Below the pieces are notes generated by a model. That model had not been told where the DNA came from. It made no database searches and saw nothing but the letters and a program-made list of their open reading frames with translations. Positions 1 through 8,793 of a stretch of 64,000 bases of DNA are shown here, piece after piece; positions within the stretch are counted from its first letter, which is position 1; each line of letters begins with the position of its first letter. The stretch is from Achromobacter dolens (lineage in GTDB: Bacteria > Pseudomonadota > Gammaproteobacteria > Burkholderiales > Burkholderiaceae_B). Where the stretch lies: assembly GCF_902859745.1 (NCBI RefSeq), contig NZ_CADIJW010000031.1, positions 1 through 64,000 of the forward strand, in the 5' to 3' direction. Position numbers and translations under genes: made by a program.

Positions 1-2472
1 CGGCGCCGGCTGTGCGGGCGTCTGCTGCGGCGCGCCCGCCTGGGGCTGAGTCGCCGGCGGCAGCGTCGCGCCCGGCGCGGGCAGGGGCCGCACCGAGTTG
101 TCGACGCCGTCGGTGGAGCGGTTGTTGTTGAGGAAGTCGGTCAGCGGGTCGCCGCTGGACAGGTCGAGCGAGGCCACCGCCTGGCCCGGCGGGAATTCGT
201 TGAAATAGTATTCGCCGTTGTCCACCAGCAGGCCGTCGGGACGCGGCGCCGGCTTGGCCTCGGGCACGCCCTTGAGCGCCGGCTGCATGTAGTCGAGCCA
301 GGTGGTCAGGGCCAGGCCGCTGCCGAATTCGTTGGTGCCCAGCGACTTGGGCTGGTCAAAGCCCATCCAGACCGTGGTGGCCAGGGTGGGGGTGAAGCCG
401 GAGAACCAGACGTCGACCGCTTCGTTGGTGGTGCCGGTCTTGCCGCCGATGTCGTTGCGCTTGAGCACCTGGTGCGCGCGCGCCGCGGTGCCGCTGGTGG
501 TGACGCCGCGCAGGATGTCGTCCATGACCCAGGCGGTGCGCGGGTCGATGGCGCGCGCGGCGGCGTCGCCCGCCACCACCGGCTGCGCCTGCATCAGCAC
601 ATTGCCCGAGCGGTCGGTGACTTTGTCGATCAGGTAGGGCGTGACGCGGTAGCCGCCGTTGGCGAACACGCTGTAGCCGTTGACCACCTGCAGCGGCGTG
701 GCGCCGCCGGCGCCCAGACCCAGCGGCAGCACCGCCGGCCAGCGCGCCTTGTCGAAGCCGAAACGGGTCAGGTAGTCCTGCGCGTACTGCGGGCCGATGG
801 CCTGCAGGATGCGGATGGTGACCATGTTCTTGGACTTGTACAGGCCCTGCCGCAGCGTCAGCATCGGCTCGTAGCGGTTGCCGTCGTTCTTGGGCTGCCA
901 GTCCTTCGAGCCGGTCTGCGCGGCGGTCAGCATGAAGGGCTGGTCGGAGATCTGCGTGGCGGGCGTCAGGCCGCGCTCCAGGGCGGCGGCGTAGACGAAC
1001 GGCTTGATGTTCGAGCCCGGCTGGCGCCAGGCCTGCGTGACGCGGTTGAAGGTGCCGCGGTTGTAGTCGAAGCCGCCGATCATGGCGCGGATGGCGCCGT
1101 CCTGCGGCACCATCGACACCAGCGCCGCCTGCAGCGCCGGCATGTTGATGATTTCCCAGCCGTTGCCGTTCTTGTGGATGTAGACCACCGAGCCGCGCTG
1201 GATGCGCTGGCTGTCGCCGGCCTTGGGGTTGAGGGCGCGCGCCACCACGGCCAGCGCCTTCTTGTCGGAAATGGTGATGATCTCGCGCGCGCTGCGCGCC
1301 ACGGTCACTTCCTGCGGGCTGGCGGCCAGCACCACGGCGGTGAGCAGGTCTTCGCTGTCGGGCGTCTTGTCCTGCACGCCGTCGAGGATGTCGTCGAATG
1401 CCGCGGCATCCTTTTCGACGCCGTCGGGCAGCTCGATCTGGTCTTCCGGCCCGGGGTAGGGCGCGCGGCGGGTGTAGTCCAGCACGCCGTCGCGCACGGC
1501 GCGGTAGGCGGCTTCCTGGTCCTTGGAGTCGATCGTGGTGTAGACGTCGATGCCCTTGGAGTAGGTCTGCTCCTGGAACACGCCGTACATCAACTGGCGC
1601 GCCAGTTCGGCCGGGTATTCGCCGTGGATGGCGAAGCCGCGCAGGCTGGCGCCGTCGGCGCCGCGGATCACCACATGCTGCTTGAGGGCTTCTTCGGTCT
1701 GTTCCGGCGTCAGGTAGCCCAGCGTCTTCATGCGGCCCAGCACGTAGTGCTGGCGGATCTCGGCGCGCGGGAAGTTGGTGATGGGGTTGAAGCGCGAAGG
1801 CGCCTTGGGAATGCCGGCCAGCATCGCGGCCTCGGCCGGCGTGACCTCGGACAGCGGCTTGCCGAGGTAGGTGCGCGAGGCGGCGGCGAAGCCGTAGGCG
1901 CGGTGGCCCAGGTAGATCTGGTTCATGTAGAGCTCGAGGATCTGGTCCTTGGTGAGCTCGGATTCAATCTTGTAGGTCAGCAGCAGTTCGTAGAACTTGC
2001 GCGAATAGGTCTTTTCGGACGACAGGTAGAAGTTGCGCGCCACCTGCATGGTGATCGTGCTGCCGCCCTGGGTCTTGGATTGCTTGACGAGGTTCACGAG
2101 CACGGCGCGCACCATGCCCATCCAGTCGACGCCGCCGTGCTGGTAGAAGCGGTCGTCCTCGGCCGCCAGCACGGCCTGGCGCATCACCGCCGGGATTTCG
2201 TCGAAGCGCAGCACGTTGCGGTGTTCTTCGCCGTATTCGCCGATCAGGACCTTGTCGGCGGTGTAGATGCGCAGCGGCACCCGCGGCCGGTAGTCGGTCA
2301 TGGCGTGCAGGTCCGGCAGGCTGGGCCAGGCGATCGCCAGCGCCAGGCCGACCAGCAGCGCCCCGCAGACGCCGAGGCCGGCGACGGCGACGCCGGCCTT
2401 GATCAGGAGTCGTTTCCAGGGAAAGCCCGATTTGCCGCCCGGGTTGGCGGAGGATTGCTGGGGGGTGCTCAT
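1..2472 (-). CDS. mrcA: penicillin-binding protein 1a (bifunctional class A PBP), 3' end outside window
   Basis: Bifunctional peptidoglycan synthase of the inner membrane: an N-terminal GT51 glycosyltransferase polymerises lipid II and a C-terminal transpeptidase cross-links the strands. The reading frame runs from ATG at 2472 to base 1 without a stop, giving 824 codons; the C-terminus is missing. After a short cytoplasmic tail there is one membrane anchor (about residues 20-42). GT51 motifs EDDRFYQHGGVD and QGGSTITMQ are present, followed by KNFYELLLTYKIE-type sequence and ELYMNQIYLGH. The transpeptidase shows the SxxK serine in PGSNIKPF, the SKN motif and KTGTT. The visible C-terminal end is a Pro/Gln/Ala-rich tail, as is usual for this family. 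It is convergent with nothing in the window; the 214 bp upstream of the start (2473-2686) holds no gene. Family assignment is secure; the 1a name rests on overall resemblance. Confidence 0.93.
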   Translation of the reverse strand, partial: MSTPQQSSANPGGKSGFPWKRLLIKAGVAVAGLGVCGALLVGLALAIAWPSLPDLHAMTDYRPRVPLRIYTADKVLIGEYGEEHRNVLRFDEIPAVMRQAVLAAEDDRFYQHGGVDWMGMVRAVLVNLVKQSKTQGGSTITMQVARNFYLSSEKTYSRKFYELLLTYKIESELTKDQILELYMNQIYLGHRAYGFAAASRTYLGKPLSEVTPAEAAMLAGIPKAPSRFNPITNFPRAEIRQHYVLGRMKTLGYLTPEQTEEALKQHVVIRGADGASLRGFAIHGEYPAELARQLMYGVFQEQTYSKGIDVYTTIDSKDQEAAYRAVRDGVLDYTRRAPYPGPEDQIELPDGVEKDAAAFDDILDGVQDKTPDSEDLLTAVVLAASPQEVTVARSAREIITISDKKALAVVARALNPKAGDSQRIQRGSVVYIHKNGNGWEIINMPALQAALVSMVPQDGAIRAMIGGFDYNRGTFNRVTQAWRQPGSNIKPFVYAAALERGLTPATQISDQPFMLTAAQTGSKDWQPKNDGNRYEPMLTLRQGLYKSKNMVTIRILQAIGPQYAQDYLTRFGFDKARWPAVLPLGLGAGGATPLQVVNGYSVFANGGYRVTPYLIDKVTDRSGNVLMQAQPVVAGDAAARAIDPRTAWVMDDILRGVTTSGTAARAHQVLKRNDIGGKTGTTNEAVDVWFSGFTPTLATTVWMGFDQPKSLGTNEFGSGLALTTWLDYMQPALKGVPEAKPAPRPDGLLVDNGEYYFNEFPPGQAVASLDLSSGDPLTDFLNNNRSTDGVDNSVRPLPAPGATLPPATQPQAGAPQQTPAQPAP

Positions 2473-2686
2473 TGCTGGCGATTCTAGGGCAGAACGCTAT
2501 AGACCGGCGACGGGGCCGGAAGGTTTCGGTAACCAAACTTGCCCGCGGGGACGGTTCGCGCCACGGGCAAGGCATATGGGGACGGGTTTGAGCATACGCG
2601 CCGCGCGGGTTTCGCGCAGCGGCCGGCTGCAAGCGCGCGCTGAAATGTATTGCGCGCCGTGACAAACGGCAAGGCCGGTTGCAGTG

Positions 2687-3493
2687 TCATGCGACATTCG
2701 CCCGCAGATAGCGTTGCGGCGGCGCGCCCAGGGCGCGGTGGAACATGGCGCTGAAGGCGCTGGGGCTGCGATAGCCCAGGTCGGCGGCGATGCGCGCCAC
2801 GGGTACGCCCAGCGACAGGCGGCAGACGGCGTCGGCCAGGCGGACCTGCTGCACCCATTGCCGATAATTCAGTCCCAATTCAGCCTGGAACAGCCGGATC
2901 AGCGTGCGCGCGCTGGCGCCGACCTCGCCGGCCCAGCCCTCGATGCCGCGTTGCAGGCCGGGCCGGTCGAGGATGGCCTCGCAGATCGTCTGCAGGCGGC
3001 GGTCGCGCGGCCAGGGGATCTGGATGGGCACCACGCGGGCGGCGGTCAGTTCGGACAGGATCAGCGCGGCCACCTGCCCGGCCCGTCCGCCCAGCGGATA
3101 GTCGATGGGCTCGGCGGTCAGCGCCAGGATCAGTTCGCGCAGCAGGCCGCTGACCTCGATCACCTGGCATTGCGGCCAATAGGCCCGCGCGGCGTCGGCA
3201 TGGATGTACAGCGAGCGCATCGAGACCGCGCCGATCATGTCGACGCCATGCGGCACGCCGGCCGGCACCCACAGCGCGCGCAGCGGCGGCAGGGCCCAGA
3301 AGCCGCTTGGCGTGGTGACGCGCATCACGCCTTCGACGGCGTAGATGAGTTGGGCGCGCGGATGGGAGTGGGCGCCGGTGCGGGCGCCGGCGGCGAATTC
3401 CTTGGCCATCGCCGTCACGTCGCGGGGGCGGTCCTGGTAGTCCTGGGCGTCGATGCTGCGAGCCGGGTCGAGGCGCGCGGGCCGGGTGGGCAT
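2687..3493 (-). CDS. AraC-family regulator with N-terminal cupin, NimR-like
   Basis: 268-residue transcription regulator. Residues about 20-120 form a cupin-like sensor domain (HSHPRAQLIYAVEGVMRV, then VPAGVPHGV). The C-terminal 100 residues carry two helix-turn-helix motifs of the AraC type, with the second one (VARIAADLGYRSPSAFSAMFHRALG) very typical. The layout is that of E. coli NimR/YeaM, which controls a neighbouring efflux pump. Here the gene diverges from an Fsr-like pump with 168 bp between the two starts, so control of that pump is the natural inference. The ligand cannot be told from the sequence. Confidence 0.85.
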   Translation of the reverse strand: MPTRPARLDPARSIDAQDYQDRPRDVTAMAKEFAAGARTGAHSHPRAQLIYAVEGVMRVTTPSGFWALPPLRALWVPAGVPHGVDMIGAVSMRSLYIHADAARAYWPQCQVIEVSGLLRELILALTAEPIDYPLGGRAGQVAALILSELTAARVVPIQIPWPRDRRLQTICEAILDRPGLQRGIEGWAGEVGASARTLIRLFQAELGLNYRQWVQQVRLADAVCRLSLGVPVARIAADLGYRSPSAFSAMFHRALGAPPQRYLRANVA

Positions 3494-3661
3494 GGTGTCA
3501 CTTCCGACAAAAGGAGGAAGCCGATTTCATGGTGGGGGAAACGCTATTTTGTCACTTTCTCGACGAAAAATGTCAGACGCTGGAAGCGCGCCGTTCCTAC
3601 ACTGGCCAGGCCCCGGCGTGAGGTCGGACGCATTCCCGTTTTCTTTTTTCGTTCCCTATCC
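3494..3661. promoter_or_regulatory. divergent promoter region of AraC regulator and Fsr pump, with GACAAAA inverted repeat
   Basis: Shared 168-bp control region. It contains GACAAAA at 3506-3512 and its exact inverse TTTTGTC at 3547-3553, plus further TGTC-type words nearby (3495-3500 and around 3571-3575). These are candidate half-sites for the adjacent AraC-family regulator. The placement between the divergent starts is seen; binding is inferred. Confidence 0.4.
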
Positions 3662-4915
3662 ATGAACTCCGCCCAGAATCCCGCCGCCGCGTTGCCGGAC
3701 CGCACCGCGTCCGCCGCGCCCGCGCCGAGTCCCGCCGTTGCCGATCCTTCCACCGCGTTCGCGGTATTGGGCGCGATCAGCGTGGCGCACCTGATGAACG
3801 ACATGATCCAGTCGATCCTGTTGGCCATCTATCCCATGCTCAAGGATTCGTTCAGCCTGTCCTTCGCGCAGATCGGCCTGATTACCCTGGTGTACCAGTT
3901 GGCGGCCTCGCTGCTGCAGCCGTTCATCGGCTTCTACACCGACCGCAATCCCAAGCCATATTCGCTGCCGGTGGGCATGGGCTTCACGCTGGCGGGGCTG
4001 CTGTTGCTGTCGGTGGCGCCGTCGTTCGGCTGGCTGCTGGTGGCGGCGGTGCTGGTGGGCACGGGCTCGTCGGTGTTCCACCCCGAGTCGTCGCGGGTGG
4101 CGCGCATGGCCTCGGGCGGGCGCCACGGGCTGGCGCAGTCGCTGTTCCAGGTGGGCGGCAACGTCGGCTCGGCGCTGGGGCCGCTGCTGGCCGCGCTGTT
4201 CATCATTCCGCACGGCCAGCGCAGCGTGGCCTGGTTCTCGCTGGCGGCGCTGTTCGGCATCGTGGTGCTGACCGGCATCGGCCGCTGGTACAGCGCCAAC
4301 CGCGTGCGCCTGAAGCCGCGCGCCCGGCGCGAGGGCAGCGGCCACGGCCTGACGCGCAACCAGGTGCTGGGCGCGCTGGGCGTGCTGGGCCTGCTGGTGT
4401 TCTCGAAGTACTTCTACCTGGCCAGCCTGAACAGCTATTTCACCTTCTACCTGATCGACAAGTTCGCGCTGTCGGTGCGCGAGGCGCAGTTGTACCTGTT
4501 CCTGTTCCTGGCCGCGGTGGCGGTGGGCACGGTGGTGGGCGGGCCGGTGGGCGACCGCATCGGCCGCAAGATCGTGATCTGGGTGTCGATCCTGGGCGTG
4601 GCGCCGTTCACGCTGCTGTTGCCGCATGCCAACCTGTTCTGGACCGGCGTGCTGGTGGTGATCATCGGCGTGGTGCTGGCGTCGGCCTTTTCGGCCATCG
4701 TGGTGTACGCGCAGGAACTGGTGCCGGGCAAGGTCGGCATGATCGCCGGCCTGTTCTTCGGCTTCGCCTTCGGCATGGGCGGGCTGGGCGCGGCGGCGCT
4801 GGGCAAGCTGGCCGATGCCACCAGCATCGGCTATGTGTACCAGGTGTGCGCCTATCTGCCGCTGCTGGGCATCGTGGCGGTGCTGCTGCCGGACGTGGAG
4901 CGCAAGCGCGCCTGA
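3662..4915 (+). CDS. fsr: MFS efflux transporter, fosmidomycin-resistance (Fsr) family
   Basis: 417-residue inner-membrane major facilitator with 12 predicted membrane segments. It resembles E. coli Fsr very closely through the whole length: FAVLGAISVAHLMNDMIQS at the N-terminus, GTGSSVFHPESSRVARMASG in the first half, GGPVGDRIGRK in loop 8-9, and ASAFSAIVVYAQELVPG near the end. Fsr exports fosmidomycin and some other compounds by proton antiport. The start at 3662 follows a pyrimidine-rich stretch without a strong Shine-Dalgarno sequence; the frame is open upstream, but the homologous region begins here after a variable Ala/Pro-rich tail of about 35 residues. It is probably controlled by the divergent AraC regulator. 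Confidence 0.9.
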   Translation: MNSAQNPAAALPDRTASAAPAPSPAVADPSTAFAVLGAISVAHLMNDMIQSILLAIYPMLKDSFSLSFAQIGLITLVYQLAASLLQPFIGFYTDRNPKPYSLPVGMGFTLAGLLLLSVAPSFGWLLVAAVLVGTGSSVFHPESSRVARMASGGRHGLAQSLFQVGGNVGSALGPLLAALFIIPHGQRSVAWFSLAALFGIVVLTGIGRWYSANRVRLKPRARREGSGHGLTRNQVLGALGVLGLLVFSKYFYLASLNSYFTFYLIDKFALSVREAQLYLFLFLAAVAVGTVVGGPVGDRIGRKIVIWVSILGVAPFTLLLPHANLFWTGVLVVIIGVVLASAFSAIVVYAQELVPGKVGMIAGLFFGFAFGMGGLGAAALGKLADATSIGYVYQVCAYLPLLGIVAVLLPDVERKRA

Positions 4916-4960
4916 GGAGCGGGGGCGCGCGACGGCCCGTGACGGCCGCCCGCGCGCTCC
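4916..4960. terminator. GC-rich hairpin between convergent fsr and pgaD
   Basis: Between the fsr stop and the pgaD stop lies an imperfect inverted repeat beginning GGAGCG and ending CGCTCC, with GGCGCGCG / CGCGCGC and GGCC / GGCC inside. It could end transcription from both sides. No T-run follows, so it is not a classical intrinsic terminator. Confidence 0.35.
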
Positions 4961-4975
4961 GGGCGCTATCCGCCC

Positions 4976-5422
4976 TCAGGCCGCCGGCACGGCGGCCAGG
5001 CGCGGGCGGGCCGCCTCGATGGCCTGGATCTCGCCGTCGCCGCCATGATGGATGACGGCGACGCGGGCGGCGCGCAGTTGGGCGATCTGGCGCGGCGTGA
5101 CGGCGAAGCTCAGCGCCAGCCGGTGATCGTCCAGCGGCGCGATGGGCTGGCGGCGGTCCTTGCCGCCGAAGCGCAGGTGGTTGTAGGCCGCCCACAGCAC
5201 CAGCACCGCCGCATTCAGCAGGGCCAGCACGGCGTAGCTGCCGAGCGTCTGCAGCGTCGGCAGGAAGGTCGGCCAGAGCGGCGCCTGCGGCCCGCTGGCC
5301 GCGCCACGCAGGATGGCGACGATGCCGGCGCCGAACAGGTAGACGAAGGCGAGCCAGCCGACCGCGGTCAGCAGCAGGTCGAACAGATAGCCCGCGCGCG
5401 AGCGTTTGGTCGTGATGATCAT
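4976..5422 (-). CDS. pgaD: PgaD-like PNAG synthase accessory membrane protein
   Basis: 148-residue protein with two membrane helices (about residues 12-38 and 62-84) followed by a soluble tail. PgaD is the small partner of the PgaC synthase; in E. coli the PgaC-PgaD pair binds c-di-GMP and this stabilises the complex. The start ATG overlaps the pgaC stop in an ATGA arrangement, showing translational coupling. It is the last gene of the operon. Identification rests mainly on size, topology and position, since PgaD proteins are poorly conserved. Confidence 0.85.
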   Translation of the reverse strand: MIITTKRSRAGYLFDLLLTAVGWLAFVYLFGAGIVAILRGAASGPQAPLWPTFLPTLQTLGSYAVLALLNAAVLVLWAAYNHLRFGGKDRRQPIAPLDDHRLALSFAVTPRQIAQLRAARVAVIHHGGDGEIQAIEAARPRLAAVPAA

Positions 5423-6756
5423 GATGCGTCCGGTGATTTGATGCCGCGGTCGGGGCTGGTCCAGCGCGCGCGCTCGGCCTGCTTGCGCAGCATGACTTTG
5501 GGGAAACTGACCAGGGTGGTGAGCAGGCTCACCATCCAGTAGGCCAGGGGATACCAGATGACCCAGTAGAGCGCGCGCCACAGGCACGGCTCGTAGCGGC
5601 GGTCGATCAGGATGCTGATGGCGAATTGCAGCAGGCACACCATCGCCAGCATCATGCCGGTGAAGGCGGGCGGCATCAGGCTGGCGATGTGCATGTTGTT
5701 GGGCAGGGTCACGATCTGGCTGATGAGCCACAGCAGCACCGAGATGCCGAAGGCGAAGGCCCAGGCGGTCGACAGGCAGAATTCCAGCATCAGCGGCCAC
5801 AGGCGGCGGTGGCGCCAGCTCCAGATCGAGCGCAGGTTCTTCAGGAACACCTCGGCGCCGCCCTGCGCCCAGCGCAGGCGCTGCTTCCAGATCCCGCGCA
5901 GCGTCTCGGGCATCAGGATCCAGCACAGGCCGCGCGGTTCGTAGAAGATCGACCAGTGGTCGCGCTGCAGCTTCCAACTGATGTCGATGTCTTCGGTGAT
6001 CATGTCCAGGCTCCAGTAACCGACCCGGTCGAGCGCGGCGCGGCGGAAGGCGGCGACCACGCCCGACACGGTGAAGACCTGGCCGTAGACGCGCTGGGTA
6101 CGCTTGATCAGGCCGATGATGGAGGAGAACTCGCCCACCTGGACGCGGCCGATCAGGGTCGAGCGGGTGCGGATGCGCGGGTTGCCGGTGACGGCGCCCA
6201 CGCGCGGGTTGTCGATCAGCGGCGCCACCAGGTAGGCGGCGGCGTCCGGATCGAGCACCGCGTCGCCGTCGATGCAGACCAGGTATTCGCTGCGCGCGGC
6301 CAGCGCGCCCATGCGCAGCGCCATGGCCTTGCCCTGGTTCTGCGCCAGGTGCACCACGCGCAGGCGGGGGTGCTGTTCAGCCAGACGGTCCAGCATGGCC
6401 CCGGTGCCATCGCTGGAACCATCGTTGACGGCGATGACCTCGATGTTCGGATAGCGTTGGTTGAGGGCGGCCAGCAGGGTCTCTTCGCCGTTGTCGGCTT
6501 CGTTGTAGCAGGGCACCAGGATCGACACCAGCGGATCGCCGGCCAGCGCCGGCGGCGCCGATCCGGGCCCCCACTGCCAGCGCCGTTCCCAATGCCACCA
6601 GAAGTACAGGCCGCCGGCCATCCACATGCCGGACATGAACAGCGGGTAGAAGAAGACGAAGCCCAGCAGCGCCTGGCCGGTCAGCATCATGGTGAAGCCG
6701 AACGGCGCGCCCAGCACCGCCAGCAGGATAATCAGGGCAATCAGACGGTCGATCAT
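5419..6756 (-). CDS. pgaC: poly-beta-1,6-N-acetyl-D-glucosamine synthase PgaC (GT2)
   Basis: 445-residue inner-membrane processive glycosyltransferase that polymerises UDP-GlcNAc into PNAG (the Bps polysaccharide of Bordetella). N-terminal membrane helices (about 1-55) precede the GT2 domain: [19 protein letters not shown], the DGDA metal site, TEDID, and the processive-synthase motif QRLRW. Further membrane helices follow. It overlaps pgaB by 4 nt (ATGA) at its start and pgaD by 4 nt at its end. Confidence 0.95.
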   Translation of the reverse strand: MIDRLIALIILLAVLGAPFGFTMMLTGQALLGFVFFYPLFMSGMWMAGGLYFWWHWERRWQWGPGSAPPALAGDPLVSILVPCYNEADNGEETLLAALNQRYPNIEVIAVNDGSSDGTGAMLDRLAEQHPRLRVVHLAQNQGKAMALRMGALAARSEYLVCIDGDAVLDPDAAAYLVAPLIDNPRVGAVTGNPRIRTRSTLIGRVQVGEFSSIIGLIKRTQRVYGQVFTVSGVVAAFRRAALDRVGYWSLDMITEDIDISWKLQRDHWSIFYEPRGLCWILMPETLRGIWKQRLRWAQGGAEVFLKNLRSIWSWRHRRLWPLMLEFCLSTAWAFAFGISVLLWLISQIVTLPNNMHIASLMPPAFTGMMLAMVCLLQFAISILIDRRYEPCLWRALYWVIWYPLAYWMVSLLTTLVSFPKVMLRKQAERARWTSPDRGIKSPDAS

Positions 6757-8786
6757 CGGAGGGGATACCAGGCTTCGGAGATGGCGGGCCGGATGCCTTG
6801 CAACCGGGGCTGGTCTTGCGAGAAATCGTCGGGGTAGTAGCCGAAGCTGCGGGCGCCGCGCAGTTGCAGGCGTTGCATCCAGCCGGCCAGCACCGCGGTG
6901 TCGACGGGCGTGGCCTCGGGGCGGCCGGGGCCGGTGCGCCAGTCGCGCGCCTGCAACTCGAACACGGTCCGGTCGAGCGCGCCGGGGCGCCGCGCCACGG
7001 CGTCGACCAACCGGTCGAGCCAGGCGTTTTCCTGGCCCTTGGGCACGTTCTCCATCAGCGGCATGGCCATGGGCGCGGTCCAGTCGTAGGCGCCCAGGAA
7101 GTCGTCCAGGTTCTGCGCGAACCAGGTCTCCGATTGCGGTTCCAGGATCGGCATGGCGAAGATGTTGCGGGCGGTCTTGATCTGCGGGCCGCGCACGGCG
7201 CGCACGCGGTCGGTCAGCTCGGCGGTGAAGTCGACCAGGGCGCGGCTCTTGACGCGCGTCCAGCGTTGCAGCGTGTCCGGGTCGGCGCGCAACTGGCCGA
7301 TGTCGCCGGGCAGGCCGGCGGCGCGGTAGGCCGCCAGCGCGCCGGGGCTTGCGTCCTCGAAGTCGGACAGCACGGCGTCGTCGTGGAACAGGATGCCGTC
7401 GAAAATGGCGTGGCGCGCCAGGTCCTCGTACAGGTCGCCGATGCGGGCGCGCGCGGTGGCGTCGAACGGCGACAGGCGGCGGTACTGGTCCGGATCGGGC
7501 CGCGCCTCGGCCTGGCCGGGCTGCCAGCGCGTGACGCGCGGGATCGAGGCGTCCAGGTCGTAGGCCAGCACCGGCATCCAGGCGTACACCATGACGTTGG
7601 CGCGGTTGTGCAACTGCCAGGCGGCGCGGTTGAACAGGTCGGCGCGCACCGGCAGCCAGCGGTTTGGGAAGTACACCGAGCGCACCAGGCCGTCGCCGGT
7701 GGGGTCCGAATACGCCTGCAGGAACACGGTGTTGATCTGCAGGTCGAGGATGCGCTGCACCAGTTCGCCAAGATTGCGGTCGGTCTGCGCCGGATCGGGG
7801 TCGTAGACGTAGTCCAGGTCGACGTGGGCGACCCGCATGAAGGGGGTGGCTTCCATGCCGACGATGCTGTTGGCGAACGGCTTGAGCGGCGGGTCGCTGG
7901 CCAGCAGCATGCGCGGCGTGGACATCAGGCGGCCGAGGCGGCCGGGGCCGTCTTCCAGCGTCAGCGCCAACTGGTAGCCGTTGTCGGCGGCGATGCGCAG
8001 CGTGCTGCCGCCCTCGGCGCCGTAGGGCCAGACCCAGACGCGCGGCTTTTTGCCGGTGACCTGTTCAATCTTGCGGCTGATGGCGCGCACGTCGCCGCCC
8101 ATGCGGGCCTCGAATTGCGCCTCGGTCTCGTAGCGGCCGGTCTTGGCGTCGTAGGCGCGGATCGCGGCGGCCGGCTCGGTGTTGCCCTGCGGGTTGGCCA
8201 GCGCGCCGTAGTGCGAGGCGTCGGTATGGGCGGCGATCTCGACCAGCCCGGACTGCGAGATGGCGCGCACTTCGTCCCAGTTCAGGAAGCGCTGGCGCGG
8301 CTCGGGGCTGCCGCCGAAGTCCACGCGCTTGTCCGCGGGAGTATCCATCCAGGTGCCCACCGGCGCCAGCAACGCCGGCCAGCGGTAGGCCTTCAGGATC
8401 GGCAGCACGCGGGTGTAGAAGCTGCGGTAGCCGTCATCGAACGACAGCAGCACCGCGCGCTCGGGCAGCGGCTTGCCGCCCTGGCGCGCGGCCAGGATCT
8501 GGTCGACGGAGACGGCCTGGTAGCCGTTTTCGCGCAGCCAGGCCAGTTGGTCGACCAGGCGGTCGGTGCGCACGCTCAGAAAGCCCTGGTCGGGGTCGTC
8601 GTCCTCGACGTCGTGGTAGGCCAGGGCCAGGAAATTTCCCTGGACCCAGGGTTGTTCGGCGGCCGCCACGGGCCGTTCGGACGGCGGCGTGTAGACCGGG
8701 ATGTCCTTGGCGCAGGCGGTCAGCGCCAGGATGGCCAGCAGCAGCAGGGCCGCCAGCAGGAGTCGGGTGGATAGCTTGAGCAACAT
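6753..8786 (-). CDS. pgaB: PNAG N-deacetylase lipoprotein PgaB
   Basis: 677-residue outer-membrane-anchored periplasmic enzyme. The start at 8786 gives a lipoprotein signal peptide with lipobox LTAC (Cys about residue 22). The N-terminal polysaccharide deacetylase domain carries [20 protein letters not shown] and [10 protein letters not shown], the metal and catalytic motifs of carbohydrate esterase family 4. The C-terminal half (about residues 310-677) is the GH13-like PNAG-binding/hydrolase domain found in PgaB. Partial deacetylation is needed for polymer export and adhesion. It lies 7 bp after pgaA. The same frame is open further upstream, but the lipobox fixes the start. Confidence 0.93.
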   Translation of the reverse strand: MLLKLSTRLLLAALLLLAILALTACAKDIPVYTPPSERPVAAAEQPWVQGNFLALAYHDVEDDDPDQGFLSVRTDRLVDQLAWLRENGYQAVSVDQILAARQGGKPLPERAVLLSFDDGYRSFYTRVLPILKAYRWPALLAPVGTWMDTPADKRVDFGGSPEPRQRFLNWDEVRAISQSGLVEIAAHTDASHYGALANPQGNTEPAAAIRAYDAKTGRYETEAQFEARMGGDVRAISRKIEQVTGKKPRVWVWPYGAEGGSTLRIAADNGYQLALTLEDGPGRLGRLMSTPRMLLASDPPLKPFANSIVGMEATPFMRVAHVDLDYVYDPDPAQTDRNLGELVQRILDLQINTVFLQAYSDPTGDGLVRSVYFPNRWLPVRADLFNRAAWQLHNRANVMVYAWMPVLAYDLDASIPRVTRWQPGQAEARPDPDQYRRLSPFDATARARIGDLYEDLARHAIFDGILFHDDAVLSDFEDASPGALAAYRAAGLPGDIGQLRADPDTLQRWTRVKSRALVDFTAELTDRVRAVRGPQIKTARNIFAMPILEPQSETWFAQNLDDFLGAYDWTAPMAMPLMENVPKGQENAWLDRLVDAVARRPGALDRTVFELQARDWRTGPGRPEATPVDTAVLAGWMQRLQLRGARSFGYYPDDFSQDQPRLQGIRPAISEAWYPLR

Positions 8787-8793
8787 GGCGGTC

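Noticed and set aside
472-2487. 671-codon plus-strand open frame opposite the PBP1a gene
   Set aside because: It is antisense to a gene with all GT51 and transpeptidase motifs, is rich in His/Gly/Ala/Arg/Gln, and shows no domain; long antisense frames are expected in such GC-rich DNA.
2473-2686. Possible -10 TAGAAT just upstream of the PBP1a start
   Set aside because: No acceptable -35 at the right distance, and it lies only about 10 bases before the start codon.
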